Shown here: positions 26,658 to 36,086 of the stretch, piece by piece
Layout: every line of letters begins with the position of its first letter
Position numbering within the stretch: position 1 is the first letter of the stretch
Source: JAKJEP01 sp964580995
Lineage (GTDB): Bacteria; Planctomycetota; Phycisphaerae; Sedimentisphaerales; SM23-30
NCBI GenBank assembly: GCA_964580995.1
Contig: CAZOMV010000039.1
Location: 1 to 47,560, forward strand
Direction: 5' to 3'
Length of the DNA: 47,560 bases
Program-made: the position numbers and the translations under genes
Notes under the pieces: model-generated
Database searches by the model: none
What the model saw: the letters and a program-made list of their open reading frames with translations, nothing else
What the model was told of the DNA's origin: nothing

Positions 26658-27683
26658 TTATTGAGAAGAGGGGGGATAGATATATTTACCGCTAGCGGCG
26701 TCGAATTGAATCATGGGAAAGCCCTGGGGAAAATAAGCTTCCAGCATTTCTTTCATGGGTCCGTCAAAGGTTGCCACCCGAATGCCGCCCCAGGTGGCCT
26801 GATCACCGGTAGCATAAAAGACATAGGTTTTCCCTTCATATTCGAACAGGTCCACATCGGTGTTATTGATTCCCTCGCCGGAGATGGGATCCAGCATCGG
26901 ATATTGGGTGGGGCTAAGTTCCCAGGTAATCAAATCCTTTGAGCGGGCGAGCAGCGCAACGTATAAGGTGGTGGGCAGGGCATATTGATAATATCGGCCG
27001 ACGCCGGAATTCCGCTGGGCGCCGTAAATGACATAATAGTAAGGCTCGCAATAACGGAGGCAGGGGCAGGCACAAAAGGATTGTTCCGCCAGGTCGGCAA
27101 ATTCCACCCCTTCCACATCCTGCCAGTGCGAAAGATCTTCGGACCGGGCAAATCGAAAACTCCACTGGATCGGCAGATTCGATTCATACGCCATGAGGTA
27201 CCCCTGCGGGTCGCGGCACACGGACGAATTGAACAGATGGGCGCCTGGCTTGCGCGGAATCACCAGTTCCTGTTTCCAGGTTTTCAGGTCGGTAGTTGTA
27301 AAGCGATGGATATCGTGAGTCCAGTCCTTGTCGGTTACTTCCGTGGCGAAAATATTCAGTTCCGGACCGTTTACAAAGGCGCTCACAAAGGAGAAGGACT
27401 TACCGAAAGGTTTGGTTTCCTGTCCGGTCACGAGGTCCACAACAAAAAGCCAGATTTCTCCGGAGGTGTCATCGATCCCCCCGCGGCGATTATCCACTAA
27501 GAGGGGGCGGTCATTGAAAATGACCGGAGTATTTTCCATGCCTCGAATGAAACTGAAAGGCAGCTTTTGCAGTTTGGGATTCGCCGGCAGTTCCGCGTAA
27601 CAGGGGGAGGATGCAAACAGGCAAATCATAAACAGGATGGAAAATCGCAAACCAGTTTTGAGAGCGGTCGAAAAAGATGACAT
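26658..27683 (-). CDS. Exported five-bladed beta-propeller protein, unassigned GH43-like family (copy 1)
   Basis: A 341-residue secreted protein with a signal peptide ending CYA-E near 30. The mature part is one domain with repeated WWxxxD-type sheets typical of GH43/GH32/GH117-like propellers: RFTTTDLKTWKQE, FRFARSEDLSHW, LLARSKDLITWELSP. Its own hallmarks are GMENTPVIF, SFVSAFVNG, LFNSSVCRDPQGYLMAYESN and EGINNTDVDLFEYEG. These are shared closely with the next gene and with the C-terminal half of the chimera at 33917-35998. Invariant Glu/Asp in these motifs are candidate catalytic residues. I do not recognise a named CAZy family. It is the last gene of the locus, 21 bp after copy 2. Confidence 0.75.
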   Translation of the reverse strand: MSSFSTALKTGLRFSILFMICLFASSPCYAELPANPKLQKLPFSFIRGMENTPVIFNDRPLLVDNRRGGIDDTSGEIWLFVVDLVTGQETKPFGKSFSFVSAFVNGPELNIFATEVTDKDWTHDIHRFTTTDLKTWKQELVIPRKPGAHLFNSSVCRDPQGYLMAYESNLPIQWSFRFARSEDLSHWQDVEGVEFADLAEQSFCACPCLRYCEPYYYVIYGAQRNSGVGRYYQYALPTTLYVALLARSKDLITWELSPTQYPMLDPISGEGINNTDVDLFEYEGKTYVFYATGDQATWGGIRVATFDGPMKEMLEAYFPQGFPMIQFDAASGKYIYPPSSQ

Positions 27684-27704
27684 ACGAAAGCTCCGATATA
27701 AAAA

Positions 27705-28745
27705 TTATTCCGAATAGATATACGTACTTTTGACTGTATCGAAGTGAACGACGGGTTTTGCCCCATCCGGAAAATAACTTTCAAAGAGGTTTTTCATGGG
27801 GCCGGGGTACATGGCGACGCGGATGGAGGCCCAGTCGGCCTGATTGCCCGTGGCATAGTAGATGTAGGTATTGCCATCCCACTCGAAGAGGTCCGCATCG
27901 GTGTTGTTGATGCCTTCGCCGTCCACGGGGTCCAGCATGGGATAGCGGGTGGGGCTGAGTTCCCAGGTTTTGAGGTCCTGGGAGCGGGCCAGGAAGGTGA
28001 CATATTTGGTGGTGTCCAGCCGGTATTCATAATGAGCGCCGGGTCCTGCCCAGCGCCAACCGCCGTACATGACATAGTAGTAGGGGGCGAAATAGCGGAG
28101 GGTGGGATTGGCGCAGGCGGTTTTTTCCGGCAGGTCGGTGTAATGAATGCCTTCGATTTTTTCCCAGTGGGCGAGGTCTTTCGAGCGGGCGAACTGGAAA
28201 CTCCAGATATTCGGCGTACCGGGCTGGTTGTATTCGTAGGCCATGAGATAGCCCTGATCATCGGCACAGACGGAGGAATTGAAGAGGTTTTCGTCGCCTC
28301 CTTCCCGGCGGGAGAGGACCCGCTGCTGGGTCCAGTTTTTCAGGTCGGTGGTGGTAAAACGGGTGATGCCCATTAGATTCATTTTGTTGCCAAAGTCTGT
28401 GAATTCGGTGGCGAAGACATTCAGTTCCTGGCCGTTGACAAAACCGCTGACGAAAGTATGACCCTTGCCAAAACGGGCGACCTCCTGGCCGGTTATCAGG
28501 TCGAGAACGAATAAATAAGCGTTCTCACCCTTGGCCTCGAGTTCGCCGGGGCGGTGGTTATCGACCAGGAGGGGGCGGCCGTTAAACAGGACGGGGGTGT
28601 TTTCCATGGCCAGGTAGATGCTGAAGGGCAGCTTGGTTAATTTGGGGTTATCCGGCCTTTGGGCGAGACAGGAGGTGGAAAATACACAAATTAAAAATAG
28701 AATGACAGGCTTATGATTTTTTTGAATACCAGAATTGCGATTCAT
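27705..28745 (-). CDS. Exported five-bladed beta-propeller protein, unassigned GH43-like family (copy 2)
   Basis: A 346-residue paralogue of the following gene with the same hallmarks: AMENTPVLFNGRPLLVDNHR, TFVSGFVNG, LFNSSVCADDQGYLMAYEYN, FQFARSKDLAHW and EGINNTDADLFEWDG. The signal peptide ends near STSCLA-Q (27-29); the Cys could also be read as a lipobox but the surroundings fit signal peptidase I better. A tandem duplication explains the pair. The domain probably acts on a side chain of the same polysaccharide as the neighbouring hydrolases; whether it hydrolyses or only binds is unknown. Confidence 0.75.
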   Translation of the reverse strand: MNRNSGIQKNHKPVILFLICVFSTSCLAQRPDNPKLTKLPFSIYLAMENTPVLFNGRPLLVDNHRPGELEAKGENAYLFVLDLITGQEVARFGKGHTFVSGFVNGQELNVFATEFTDFGNKMNLMGITRFTTTDLKNWTQQRVLSRREGGDENLFNSSVCADDQGYLMAYEYNQPGTPNIWSFQFARSKDLAHWEKIEGIHYTDLPEKTACANPTLRYFAPYYYVMYGGWRWAGPGAHYEYRLDTTKYVTFLARSQDLKTWELSPTRYPMLDPVDGEGINNTDADLFEWDGNTYIYYATGNQADWASIRVAMYPGPMKNLFESYFPDGAKPVVHFDTVKSTYIYSE

Positions 28746-28813
28746 AATTTAGTCTCCATAAAAATTACATTGCTGTGAAGGCAGAATGCTGTGTTACTGC
28801 CGACTGGTCTTAC

Positions 28814-30658
28814 TTACCTTGCCGGCATAGGGGAACCTACTTGCTCTGTCATCAGCCAGAGCACCAGGCCCACGATGGGCATATCATACTCGTTTGCGAA
28901 TCCGGAGTTTTGCATGAGGATCGATCCGCTGGTTAGTCCCGTGGATACAGCGCCTGGAATCTGTGGGGTAGGCGGAAAGAATTCGCCATAGAAGCCCCGC
29001 AACGGTTGGTTGTATCCCACACCTTCCACCGCACTGGCGTCGTAGGGATTACAGCCAAGAATCCAGTCCATTTGCCGCTGGGCGACATGGCGATATTCAT
29101 CCTTTTCGGTGAGCGCTGCGGCATGTCGAAGAAACACACCTGCCGCCGCAATAGGGCCATTATAGCCGTAAGGCCGGTATTGATAGACAATGTATCGGTT
29201 GGGGCCGCCAGCGTCTTGCGGTTTGAGATTTCCGCCGCTATATATTTCCGAGATACCTCGGCTGGCACCGGAGGCCGGGGTGGGGGGCAACGAAACCGGC
29301 TGATCCTGTAAGGACCAGTGGGTGGCTACCAGACCCCACGGATTGAGCTGCGATGAGCTACGATACTGTTCGGCGATCCGTTCTACCGCCTTCCGCCACC
29401 TGGCGGAGTCGGGATGGTCGGGCTTCAGTTCCAGCAATTCGCACAGCCCCAACGGACCGGAAGCGTGCCAGAAACCGCTAGCTTCCAGCTTGTTGTGGTC
29501 CGGTCCCTCCCAGAAACAAGCATCCTGATTGCTGCCGGTCGCAGCGGGCGCAACTTGAAGGTCCACGAGTGCGGAGGCGGACTGTGCGGCATCTTGAAGC
29601 AAGGCCGGCTCGTTGGTAATACGGTAAAGGGCGACGGCTGCACACAGGCGATGAGCCAGGTCGAGCGAGGAACCAGGGTAGAAGCCCGCATACCAGCCGT
29701 TAAGCCCGTCATGACCGAGCGGCGGCAAAGCCGGGGCCTGATATTTTTCATACTGAGGTTTGGTTGCGGTCATATACTGCCAGACCCGAAGTGCAACCTG
29801 TTTGCACTTTTCGGAGTAGGCGGCATCACGCGGCTGGAAGTACGTAGCCAAGAGGGCCTGGTGCCGGATGGTGCTCCACATCGCCGGCGGCGGGGAATCG
29901 GACAGATAGAAGTCCCTCGGTCCCCAGCCCAGCGGAATAAAAACCGAATCCAACATCCCGCCGTCCTCGCGTACCAGCTTCTGGTAGTAGTCGCTCCCCC
30001 AGCGAAGTTCTTCCGCAATGCATCCATTATCCCAGCGGGGGGATTGCATCTGGCCAAAGTGGGTCAGCCCTAGCAAACCGATAACCTCCAGCGAAATCCA
30101 TTTCCGCAAATCGCACGACTGGTGGTAGCCGCCGGCCAGATCTCGATGGGCGCCGGTCTCGGCGATCCGGCCGTCGTCCAGATGGCACGGCGCAGCCCAG
30201 CCGGTGAGGCTGTCTCCGCAGCGTTGCCAGGGGAAGTAGCTGTAGAGAATCCGCAGGGGGGCGTCATACACGCGGCGCCACACGACGAAACAACGGGATT
30301 GCCGTCCGCCGCAGCGTACCTGGTAGATGCCTTCTTCCTGGAGTGAGGTGAACTCGCCGATCCAGCCCGGTTCGAGTCCCAGGCCGCCCTCTGACAACGT
30401 TCCTTCCTGAACTGGCGTCCAAACGCAGTCCTTCATCCGATGGATGGTGAAGGTTTTTTCCGGCGGCTGAGGGATCACGCAATACTTCGGGGAGTCCGGC
30501 AGAAAACCGACATGATTGATCAGAATCACATCGGACCGAACGGCCGGGTCTGAGGTTTCGGCTGAGAAGGCCGAACCAACGCCAAGGAAAACTACAAAAC
30601 ATGGAACGGCCAACGTGATGGAACGAATCATGGTACGGAAGGTAATAGTCTTTCGCAT
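28814..30658 (-). CDS. GH9-like exported glycoside hydrolase with altered catalytic-base motif
   Basis: A 614-residue exported protein. The start at 30658 (MRKTITF) gives a classic signal peptide ending AFSA; an ATG 21 bases earlier overlaps the preceding gene. Residues about 43-130 form a cellulase N-terminal Ig-like domain (ILINHVGFLPDSPKY). The rest is an (alpha/alpha)6 barrel of GH9 type: ILGCNPYDASAVEGVG near the end is the family signature, and Glu590 in FANEYDM fits the general acid. The catalytic-base motif, normally HDAGD, reads HQSCD (179-183), so only the second Asp remains. Activity may be changed or aimed at a different glycan than cellulose. Confidence 0.78.
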   Translation of the reverse strand: MRKTITFRTMIRSITLAVPCFVVFLGVGSAFSAETSDPAVRSDVILINHVGFLPDSPKYCVIPQPPEKTFTIHRMKDCVWTPVQEGTLSEGGLGLEPGWIGEFTSLQEEGIYQVRCGGRQSRCFVVWRRVYDAPLRILYSYFPWQRCGDSLTGWAAPCHLDDGRIAETGAHRDLAGGYHQSCDLRKWISLEVIGLLGLTHFGQMQSPRWDNGCIAEELRWGSDYYQKLVREDGGMLDSVFIPLGWGPRDFYLSDSPPPAMWSTIRHQALLATYFQPRDAAYSEKCKQVALRVWQYMTATKPQYEKYQAPALPPLGHDGLNGWYAGFYPGSSLDLAHRLCAAVALYRITNEPALLQDAAQSASALVDLQVAPAATGSNQDACFWEGPDHNKLEASGFWHASGPLGLCELLELKPDHPDSARWRKAVERIAEQYRSSSQLNPWGLVATHWSLQDQPVSLPPTPASGASRGISEIYSGGNLKPQDAGGPNRYIVYQYRPYGYNGPIAAAGVFLRHAAALTEKDEYRHVAQRQMDWILGCNPYDASAVEGVGYNQPLRGFYGEFFPPTPQIPGAVSTGLTSGSILMQNSGFANEYDMPIVGLVLWLMTEQVGSPMPAR

Positions 30659-30672
30659 GGTTTTGTTTTCTT

Positions 30673-33600
30673 TTACCATGTTTTTTGTTGATATACAATC
30701 CAGAGGACCTGGGGGACCTGGGTCGTCGTTACTGACAAACCGTTGTCCATTAACTGCCGCCCGGTCTTTTGCCCGGCATCAGGGCCGAGAACCGTTTCGG
30801 GATCAGTTAGCGGCTTGATACCTGCCAGAAGGCTTTGCCCGTCCCATTCCACTGCTTCCCAAAGTTTGAAATCATACGCTGCATTTCCGTTGAGGTTTTG
30901 CAGCTTGAATGATGCGGTATCCTTTTCACTGCCGGTGCGGCGGAATAGGACAATGACTCCTGCCTGGGAGTCCGGCTGGTGGAACTGATAGCCGGTCCAA
31001 TGATTGTCGGCAGGGTCTTCTAAAGAATAGAACGCATAGGCGGTAGTACCCGTATTGAGAATGGACTTCCGGTAGGGGGGTTCCAGGCCGGCAAGAGCCT
31101 CCATTACCTGGATGAATTCGGCAGGGGGAGCAGCCGTTTTCTGGATGAGATTATCGATGAAGAGGCTGGGACCCTGGCCATTGATAAAAAGATTGCCCCA
31201 GGCAGAGTACACCACATTGTTTTGTATTAGATAGCCGGCGGCGGCGCCGTCCAGATAAATCCCGGCGGCCAGGAAAGGCCCCGGTTCCTGCATAGTTCTG
31301 CGGTTGAGGGGGTTGGCGGTAATATCATGCAGGAGGTTGCCGCGGACCAGGCAAGTGCGGTCCTGCTGGGAGAAGGTCAGATACATGCCGGCCCCATCGA
31401 CCGTGGTTTTCATGGCGCGGTAAATGTGGTTGAATTCGATGGTGTTGTTCGTGGCAAAGGGTGACTGCCGGTTGAGCTGGCTGCCGGCGACCGCCATACC
31501 GAAATAGGCGGTGTCGTGAATGAGATTATGGGAGACCACCGCGTCTTTCGCTTCGGCTAAAATGATTCCAAAACCGGCGTAGTCTTCGACGCCGCAGTCA
31601 TGCACATAGTTATTGGCGATGCGATAATCGCTGAACTCATTCGGACCGGGGGATGGGGCGTGCACGTAGCCATAAGCGGCGTTTTCCATATAACCGGCGC
31701 CGATGCCGCCGCCGCCAGTATCAAAGACGTGATTGCCTTCAATGGTGATGGATTCGGTGCCTTCCCGCAGGCAGATCCCCAACATGCCGACATGGGCCAC
31801 GCCGCCATCCAGGAAGCGGCAGGAACGGGCATGTTTGAATTCGACAGCGGCTGGAAGCCATTGCCAGCCGGGGGTGGGATCGTCGCCGACAGCGGTGGTG
31901 CAGCAGGCCATGCCCATATATCCCGTGGCGGGGATGTCCCATTTGGTATGTTGCAGTTGAATTCCTCGGAAATGCAGATTGACAACCGGCTGCTGGGGGG
32001 TGCCGATGAGGGCTAACAAGGTTTGATCCACCACCGGAGCGATGGCTTCCACCTGATTCAGGTCTTCGCCGGGAAGGGGCCAGTAGGAAAGGAGGCCGGT
32101 CTGCCGGTCGAGATACCATTCGCCGGGCTGGTCCAGCATTTCCGGGGCATTCTCCAGGTAGCAGGCCAGTCCCACATCAGGAATGCTATATCTCCATTCG
32201 GTTCCGAAGGCCCGGGGAGCCCACTGATGGGGCGGGGGAAGAGTGAGGGTCTGATCCGCTTCCTTGACGGCGCCCAGAAACTTGCGGGCGTTGTTATTAT
32301 TGGCGGTGTAAATCAGTTCCACCTCGTTGATATTGCGATACGGGTGGACGGGACCTGTCAGACTTACGATGATCGGTTTATCTACCGGCGGGTGGTTGTC
32401 GCCGATGGTGATAGAACAGGTGCGGATATGCCACCAGGGGGCCTTATCGTCCACATTGGGCGTGCGGGCGCGAACGGCACGGCGGCCGTTGACAAACAGT
32501 TGCCGGAAATGCCAGTTTTCGGATTTCACCTCCGGTATTTCCGTTATCCAGATTTCTCCTTCCCCTTTTTTCCAGCCGGTGATTTTACGGCCGCCGCTGA
32601 GAATGACTTTCTCGCCCGGAGCGGAAGCATAAGTAATCAAATATTGATCCGTGCCGGAATCTTCAGGGCCGAAAAGCAATGTTTCCGTTTGGGTATATGT
32701 CCCCTCGCGAAAGAGAACCAAAACATTATGATTCAACCCGGCCGCCGCCATCTTGCGAATCGCATCCCGGGCGCCAGCGACCGTGGCCAATGGCTCTGCT
32801 GCGGTACCGGGATTGGTGTCTTTGCCGTCGGGGGCAACATAGAAATCCGCGTTGACATCCGGCACCGGTGAGTGGCGGATCATTTTCCCTACTTTTTCGA
32901 GCGTCTCCACATCAATCTTGCGCAGCCGGCCGCTGTGGTCCGGACCTACATCCAGCAGCAAGAGGTTCCGGTGCTGCAAACAGTTCTGATACAGCTTAAA
33001 GATCTCTTCGGCAGGCCGTACCTCCTTATCCCGGCCCGGATTGGTGTAGAACCAGCGGTCGTAGAGGCCGAGGAGCGGTTGGCTGACATCGCAGAGCAGG
33101 ATATTGGGATTCCCGGAGGTTGACGGTCCTGGAGGCAGATTATTATGGTCTTCCATCTCACCCCCTACGATAGCCGCAATGCATCCCGGCTGAAGGCTTT
33201 TTATGTAGGCATTGGTCTCCGGGCCTGACAATCCGCCAACGCCGATTCCGCTATCCATGAACATATACTCAATCACTCCGTAATTCGTGAGCAACTCTCG
33301 CAGTTGGGCCTTTTTCATTTCGGGATTATTACCGCCCGATTTACCGTCAACCGCACCAGGCCAGGTGAAGTCGCCCTCACAATAATAAAGGCCCAGCTTC
33401 AGCCCGTATTTGTCACACGACTTCCGCACCTCCGCCAGCACATCCTTGCCGAAGGGGCTATTGGTCACTTTGCGATCGGTAGTCTTCGTATCCCAAAGAC
33501 AAAAACCGTCGCAATGCTTGGTCAGGAACAGGATGGAATTCATCCCGGCAGCCCTGGCTGTTTTGGCCCACTGGTCCGTGTCGCAGCCGGTGGGATTGAA

Positions 33601-33843
33601 GGTAGAGATGGGCGTGCTTCCAGAGGTCCACTCCTGATCAGAGAAAGAACTGAGCGACCAGCACACGAACATCGAGAACTTGATGTTTTTAACCTCCTCG
33701 GCTCGTTGGACCAGATCGACCTTTACGGCTCGATTTGCCGGCGGTTCCGGGGTCTGCGCTGGGGCCAGTGAAGTAATAGCCAATCCCAGAAGGAAGGCCG
33801 CAGGAAGAAACCAATTTCTTTTTATTCGAATAAGTGTTCTCAT
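30673..33843 (-). CDS. GH29-GH141-type fusion protein with a GH36-like tail
   Basis: A 1056-residue exported protein (signal peptide ending APA-Q near 30) with three parts. Residues about 40-325 are a GH29-like alpha-L-fucosidase barrel: KFSMFVCWSLSSFSDQEW, LTKHCDGFCLWDT (109-118), GLYYCEGDF, and Asp197 in YMFMDSG as candidate nucleophile. Residues about 332-950 begin FYVAPDGKDTNPGT and form a right-handed parallel beta-helix resembling GH141. The last 90 residues (FRRTGSEKD to TGRQLMDNGL and VLWIVYQQ) match the C-terminal sheet of the GH36 proteins of this locus. It probably removes fucose or a related 6-deoxy sugar. GH29 lacks its usual C-terminal sandwich here. The stop overlaps the longer start option of the GH9-like gene. 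Confidence 0.8.
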   Translation of the reverse strand: MRTLIRIKRNWFLPAAFLLGLAITSLAPAQTPEPPANRAVKVDLVQRAEEVKNIKFSMFVCWSLSSFSDQEWTSGSTPISTFNPTGCDTDQWAKTARAAGMNSILFLTKHCDGFCLWDTKTTDRKVTNSPFGKDVLAEVRKSCDKYGLKLGLYYCEGDFTWPGAVDGKSGGNNPEMKKAQLRELLTNYGVIEYMFMDSGIGVGGLSGPETNAYIKSLQPGCIAAIVGGEMEDHNNLPPGPSTSGNPNILLCDVSQPLLGLYDRWFYTNPGRDKEVRPAEEIFKLYQNCLQHRNLLLLDVGPDHSGRLRKIDVETLEKVGKMIRHSPVPDVNADFYVAPDGKDTNPGTAAEPLATVAGARDAIRKMAAAGLNHNVLVLFREGTYTQTETLLFGPEDSGTDQYLITYASAPGEKVILSGGRKITGWKKGEGEIWITEIPEVKSENWHFRQLFVNGRRAVRARTPNVDDKAPWWHIRTCSITIGDNHPPVDKPIIVSLTGPVHPYRNINEVELIYTANNNNARKFLGAVKEADQTLTLPPPHQWAPRAFGTEWRYSIPDVGLACYLENAPEMLDQPGEWYLDRQTGLLSYWPLPGEDLNQVEAIAPVVDQTLLALIGTPQQPVVNLHFRGIQLQHTKWDIPATGYMGMACCTTAVGDDPTPGWQWLPAAVEFKHARSCRFLDGGVAHVGMLGICLREGTESITIEGNHVFDTGGGGIGAGYMENAAYGYVHAPSPGPNEFSDYRIANNYVHDCGVEDYAGFGIILAEAKDAVVSHNLIHDTAYFGMAVAGSQLNRQSPFATNNTIEFNHIYRAMKTTVDGAGMYLTFSQQDRTCLVRGNLLHDITANPLNRRTMQEPGPFLAAGIYLDGAAAGYLIQNNVVYSAWGNLFINGQGPSLFIDNLIQKTAAPPAEFIQVMEALAGLEPPYRKSILNTGTTAYAFYSLEDPADNHWTGYQFHQPDSQAGVIVLFRRTGSEKDTASFKLQNLNGNAAYDFKLWEAVEWDGQSLLAGIKPLTDPETVLGPDAGQKTGRQLMDNGLSVTTTQVPQVLWIVYQQKTW

Positions 33844-33916
33844 GTTATTTTCTCCAGTCAGGTTGGGCAGTAAAATCGAAATAAACCTTTTCGGACAACA
33901 TAGAAAAATAATATAC

Positions 33917-35998
33917 TCACTCTTTTTTCGCGGAGACCTTGATCATCGGTACCCCTGCGGGGAAATGCCGCTCATAGAACTCTTTCAGCGGGCCGTCGTA
34001 GAGGGCGATTTTGGCGGTACCCCAGGTCTGCTGGTCGCCGGTGGCGAAGAAGATATAAGTTCGGCCTTCGTATTCGAACAAATCCACATCGGAATTGTTG
34101 ATCCCCTCGCCGGGACCGGCTACCATAATAGGATTGAAGGGGGAAAGGTCCCATTTAATAAGGTCGCTGGAACGGGCCAGGAAGGGAGCGTACCCATTAT
34201 CTACTATATGAAGATAGATTACATAGTAATAAGGAGCAAAAAACCGCAGGACCGGGCAGGCGGAATATTCCATGCCGACGCCGGTGAAGATAAGATTCGG
34301 GATTTTTTCCCAGGATTTCAGGTCCTGGGAACGGGCGAATTTGAAGCAGAATCCCACCGGTTGATTCGACTCGTAGGCCATGATGTATTCGTTCTTGTCA
34401 TTTTTGGTGACGGAACAGTTGAACAGGTGTTCATCCCCTTCCAGGGGGATGGCCAGTTGGCGGTCCCAGTTTTTCATATCGGTGGTGGTGAACTGGTAGA
34501 TGCTCTTGAACCAGTCGTCGTTGGTGCCCTGGCTGGCAAAGATGTGAAGGGTGTCGCCGTCCACAAAGGCGGAGACGAAGGAGTGGCCGGCGCCGAACTG
34601 GGCCTCGCGGACACCGGTGTGCAGATTGTCGATGTAGAGATACATGTTTTCTTCGCTGGTGTAATCCCCGACACGATCCTTGGAATCGTTGCGGTGGTTC
34701 ATGGCGATGTAGGTATTGCCTTTGAAGATAAAGGGGGTGTTTTCCATGGCGGCGTCAAAGTTGCAGGGGATTTTAATCAAGGTCGGTTTTTGCAATTTGC
34801 TGGTATCCAGGAATTTGGCGGGAATGAATTCATCAAAGGTGTCTGTCGGCCAGAAACGGAGCCGCTCCATGCCGTTCGGGACGGATTCCCGATACTGGAC
34901 ATAGGCACGGACGGAACCTTTGGTGGTATAAGAGAAATCGCCTGCGCGGGCGCCGAAGATTTTGTAGCCCATCAGGGTACAATCCTCAAAATCGATATGC
35001 AGGAACTTGCCTTCCACATCGCAACTGATCACGCCGCTGGAAGGGGTTCCATGCGGCTGGGAGAAGTTCAGGGTAATCAGGCGGCAATTTTCGAATTTGA
35101 TTTTCGTGCAGCCCTGAAATCCGGGAAATCCTACCTGGACGGCGTTATCGGGGCTGACGAGGGTGCAGTTGATAAAGATGGCGTGAGGTGTATCGGGCAT
35201 GGTTTCGCCTTCGCCGCGGACATACACCGCCCCGGCATCGCCCCACCAGTCGAGATTGGCAAAGTAGCAGTCTTTGAAAATAACCGGCTCGCCCGGGCGA
35301 GCACTATGGCCCATTACCGCCGCGCCGGCAAAGCGGCCGATCCCGATGCAATTTTCGGTAATAATGGTAAATTCTTCGCCCTTGGCATTGGTGATGTCCA
35401 CACCCATGCCGCCTTCGGAGCCGGTGGAGTATAGATTTCGAAAGATCCAGCGGTCGAGAATGATACCGGAGAATTCCGGGGCGCACTTCCAGGGTCCCCA
35501 CCAGTCAACGCTTTTCAATCCCCATTCATCGGGAGAGGATTTCTCATCCGTAACCATCCAGGTCGGATTGCCGGTTGGGGCATTGGGATTGGTGCGGATG
35601 ACGTTATCCGGAGCGCCGGAATCAATGATGACCAGGCCGGTGGTGCCGGAGCCATACAGGCCGGCGGTATCGCCTACGATCAGGTTGTAGGAACCGGCGG
35701 CGCCTTTGAAGGAAGGATACAGATTGGCTTCGGGATAAGCATCGGGACGAATAATGATGATGTGGCCGCCTTTATCGTCCGGGACCGCCTGCAAACCGGC
35801 CTGGATGGTGTGAAAGGCCTTGGCCCAGGTGGAGCCGTCCGAATTGTCACCCAGTTTGGAGACATAGATCGTGGCTCCCTTGTGGCCGGTGTAATCGGCG
35901 GCGGAGGGATCATAAGGGGCAGCCCAAATCAAGCCTGCCGAAAAGGAAATCAGGAAAGAGATAAGAAAACAACGTTGGACCAGCTTACACATCATCAT
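33917..35998 (-). CDS. Beta-helix/five-bladed propeller chimera
   Basis: A 693-residue exported protein. CAGGAGATG precedes the ATG and the signal peptide ends WAA-P near 27. Residues about 30-400 are a right-handed parallel beta-helix module starting YTGHKGATIYVSKLGDNSDG and ending FWPTDTFDEFIP. This module is nearly collinear with the N-terminal part of the next protein upstream in the operon. Residues about 403-693 are the same propeller as in the two stand-alone genes at 26658-28745 (AAMENTPFIF, SFVSAFVDG, LFNCSVTKND, EGINNSDVDLFEYEG). The beta-helix may bind or cleave a polymer and the propeller may trim it; no catalytic residue can be assigned. Confidence 0.78.
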   Translation of the reverse strand: MMMCKLVQRCFLISFLISFSAGLIWAAPYDPSAADYTGHKGATIYVSKLGDNSDGSTWAKAFHTIQAGLQAVPDDKGGHIIIIRPDAYPEANLYPSFKGAAGSYNLIVGDTAGLYGSGTTGLVIIDSGAPDNVIRTNPNAPTGNPTWMVTDEKSSPDEWGLKSVDWWGPWKCAPEFSGIILDRWIFRNLYSTGSEGGMGVDITNAKGEEFTIITENCIGIGRFAGAAVMGHSARPGEPVIFKDCYFANLDWWGDAGAVYVRGEGETMPDTPHAIFINCTLVSPDNAVQVGFPGFQGCTKIKFENCRLITLNFSQPHGTPSSGVISCDVEGKFLHIDFEDCTLMGYKIFGARAGDFSYTTKGSVRAYVQYRESVPNGMERLRFWPTDTFDEFIPAKFLDTSKLQKPTLIKIPCNFDAAMENTPFIFKGNTYIAMNHRNDSKDRVGDYTSEENMYLYIDNLHTGVREAQFGAGHSFVSAFVDGDTLHIFASQGTNDDWFKSIYQFTTTDMKNWDRQLAIPLEGDEHLFNCSVTKNDKNEYIMAYESNQPVGFCFKFARSQDLKSWEKIPNLIFTGVGMEYSACPVLRFFAPYYYVIYLHIVDNGYAPFLARSSDLIKWDLSPFNPIMVAGPGEGINNSDVDLFEYEGRTYIFFATGDQQTWGTAKIALYDGPLKEFYERHFPAGVPMIKVSAKKE

Positions 35999-36086
35999 AA
36001 GACATCTCCTGTAAAAAAAAAGGTGAGTATTTTATTGCTCCATGGTAACGAAAATACCAATCCATTCAACTGCGGAAAACATTTTG

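Noticed and set aside
28727..28741. GAATACCAGAATTGC, also present near 1329-1343
   Set aside because: A 15-base coincidence: one copy is part of an inverted repeat and the other codes for the start of a signal peptide; no flanking similarity.
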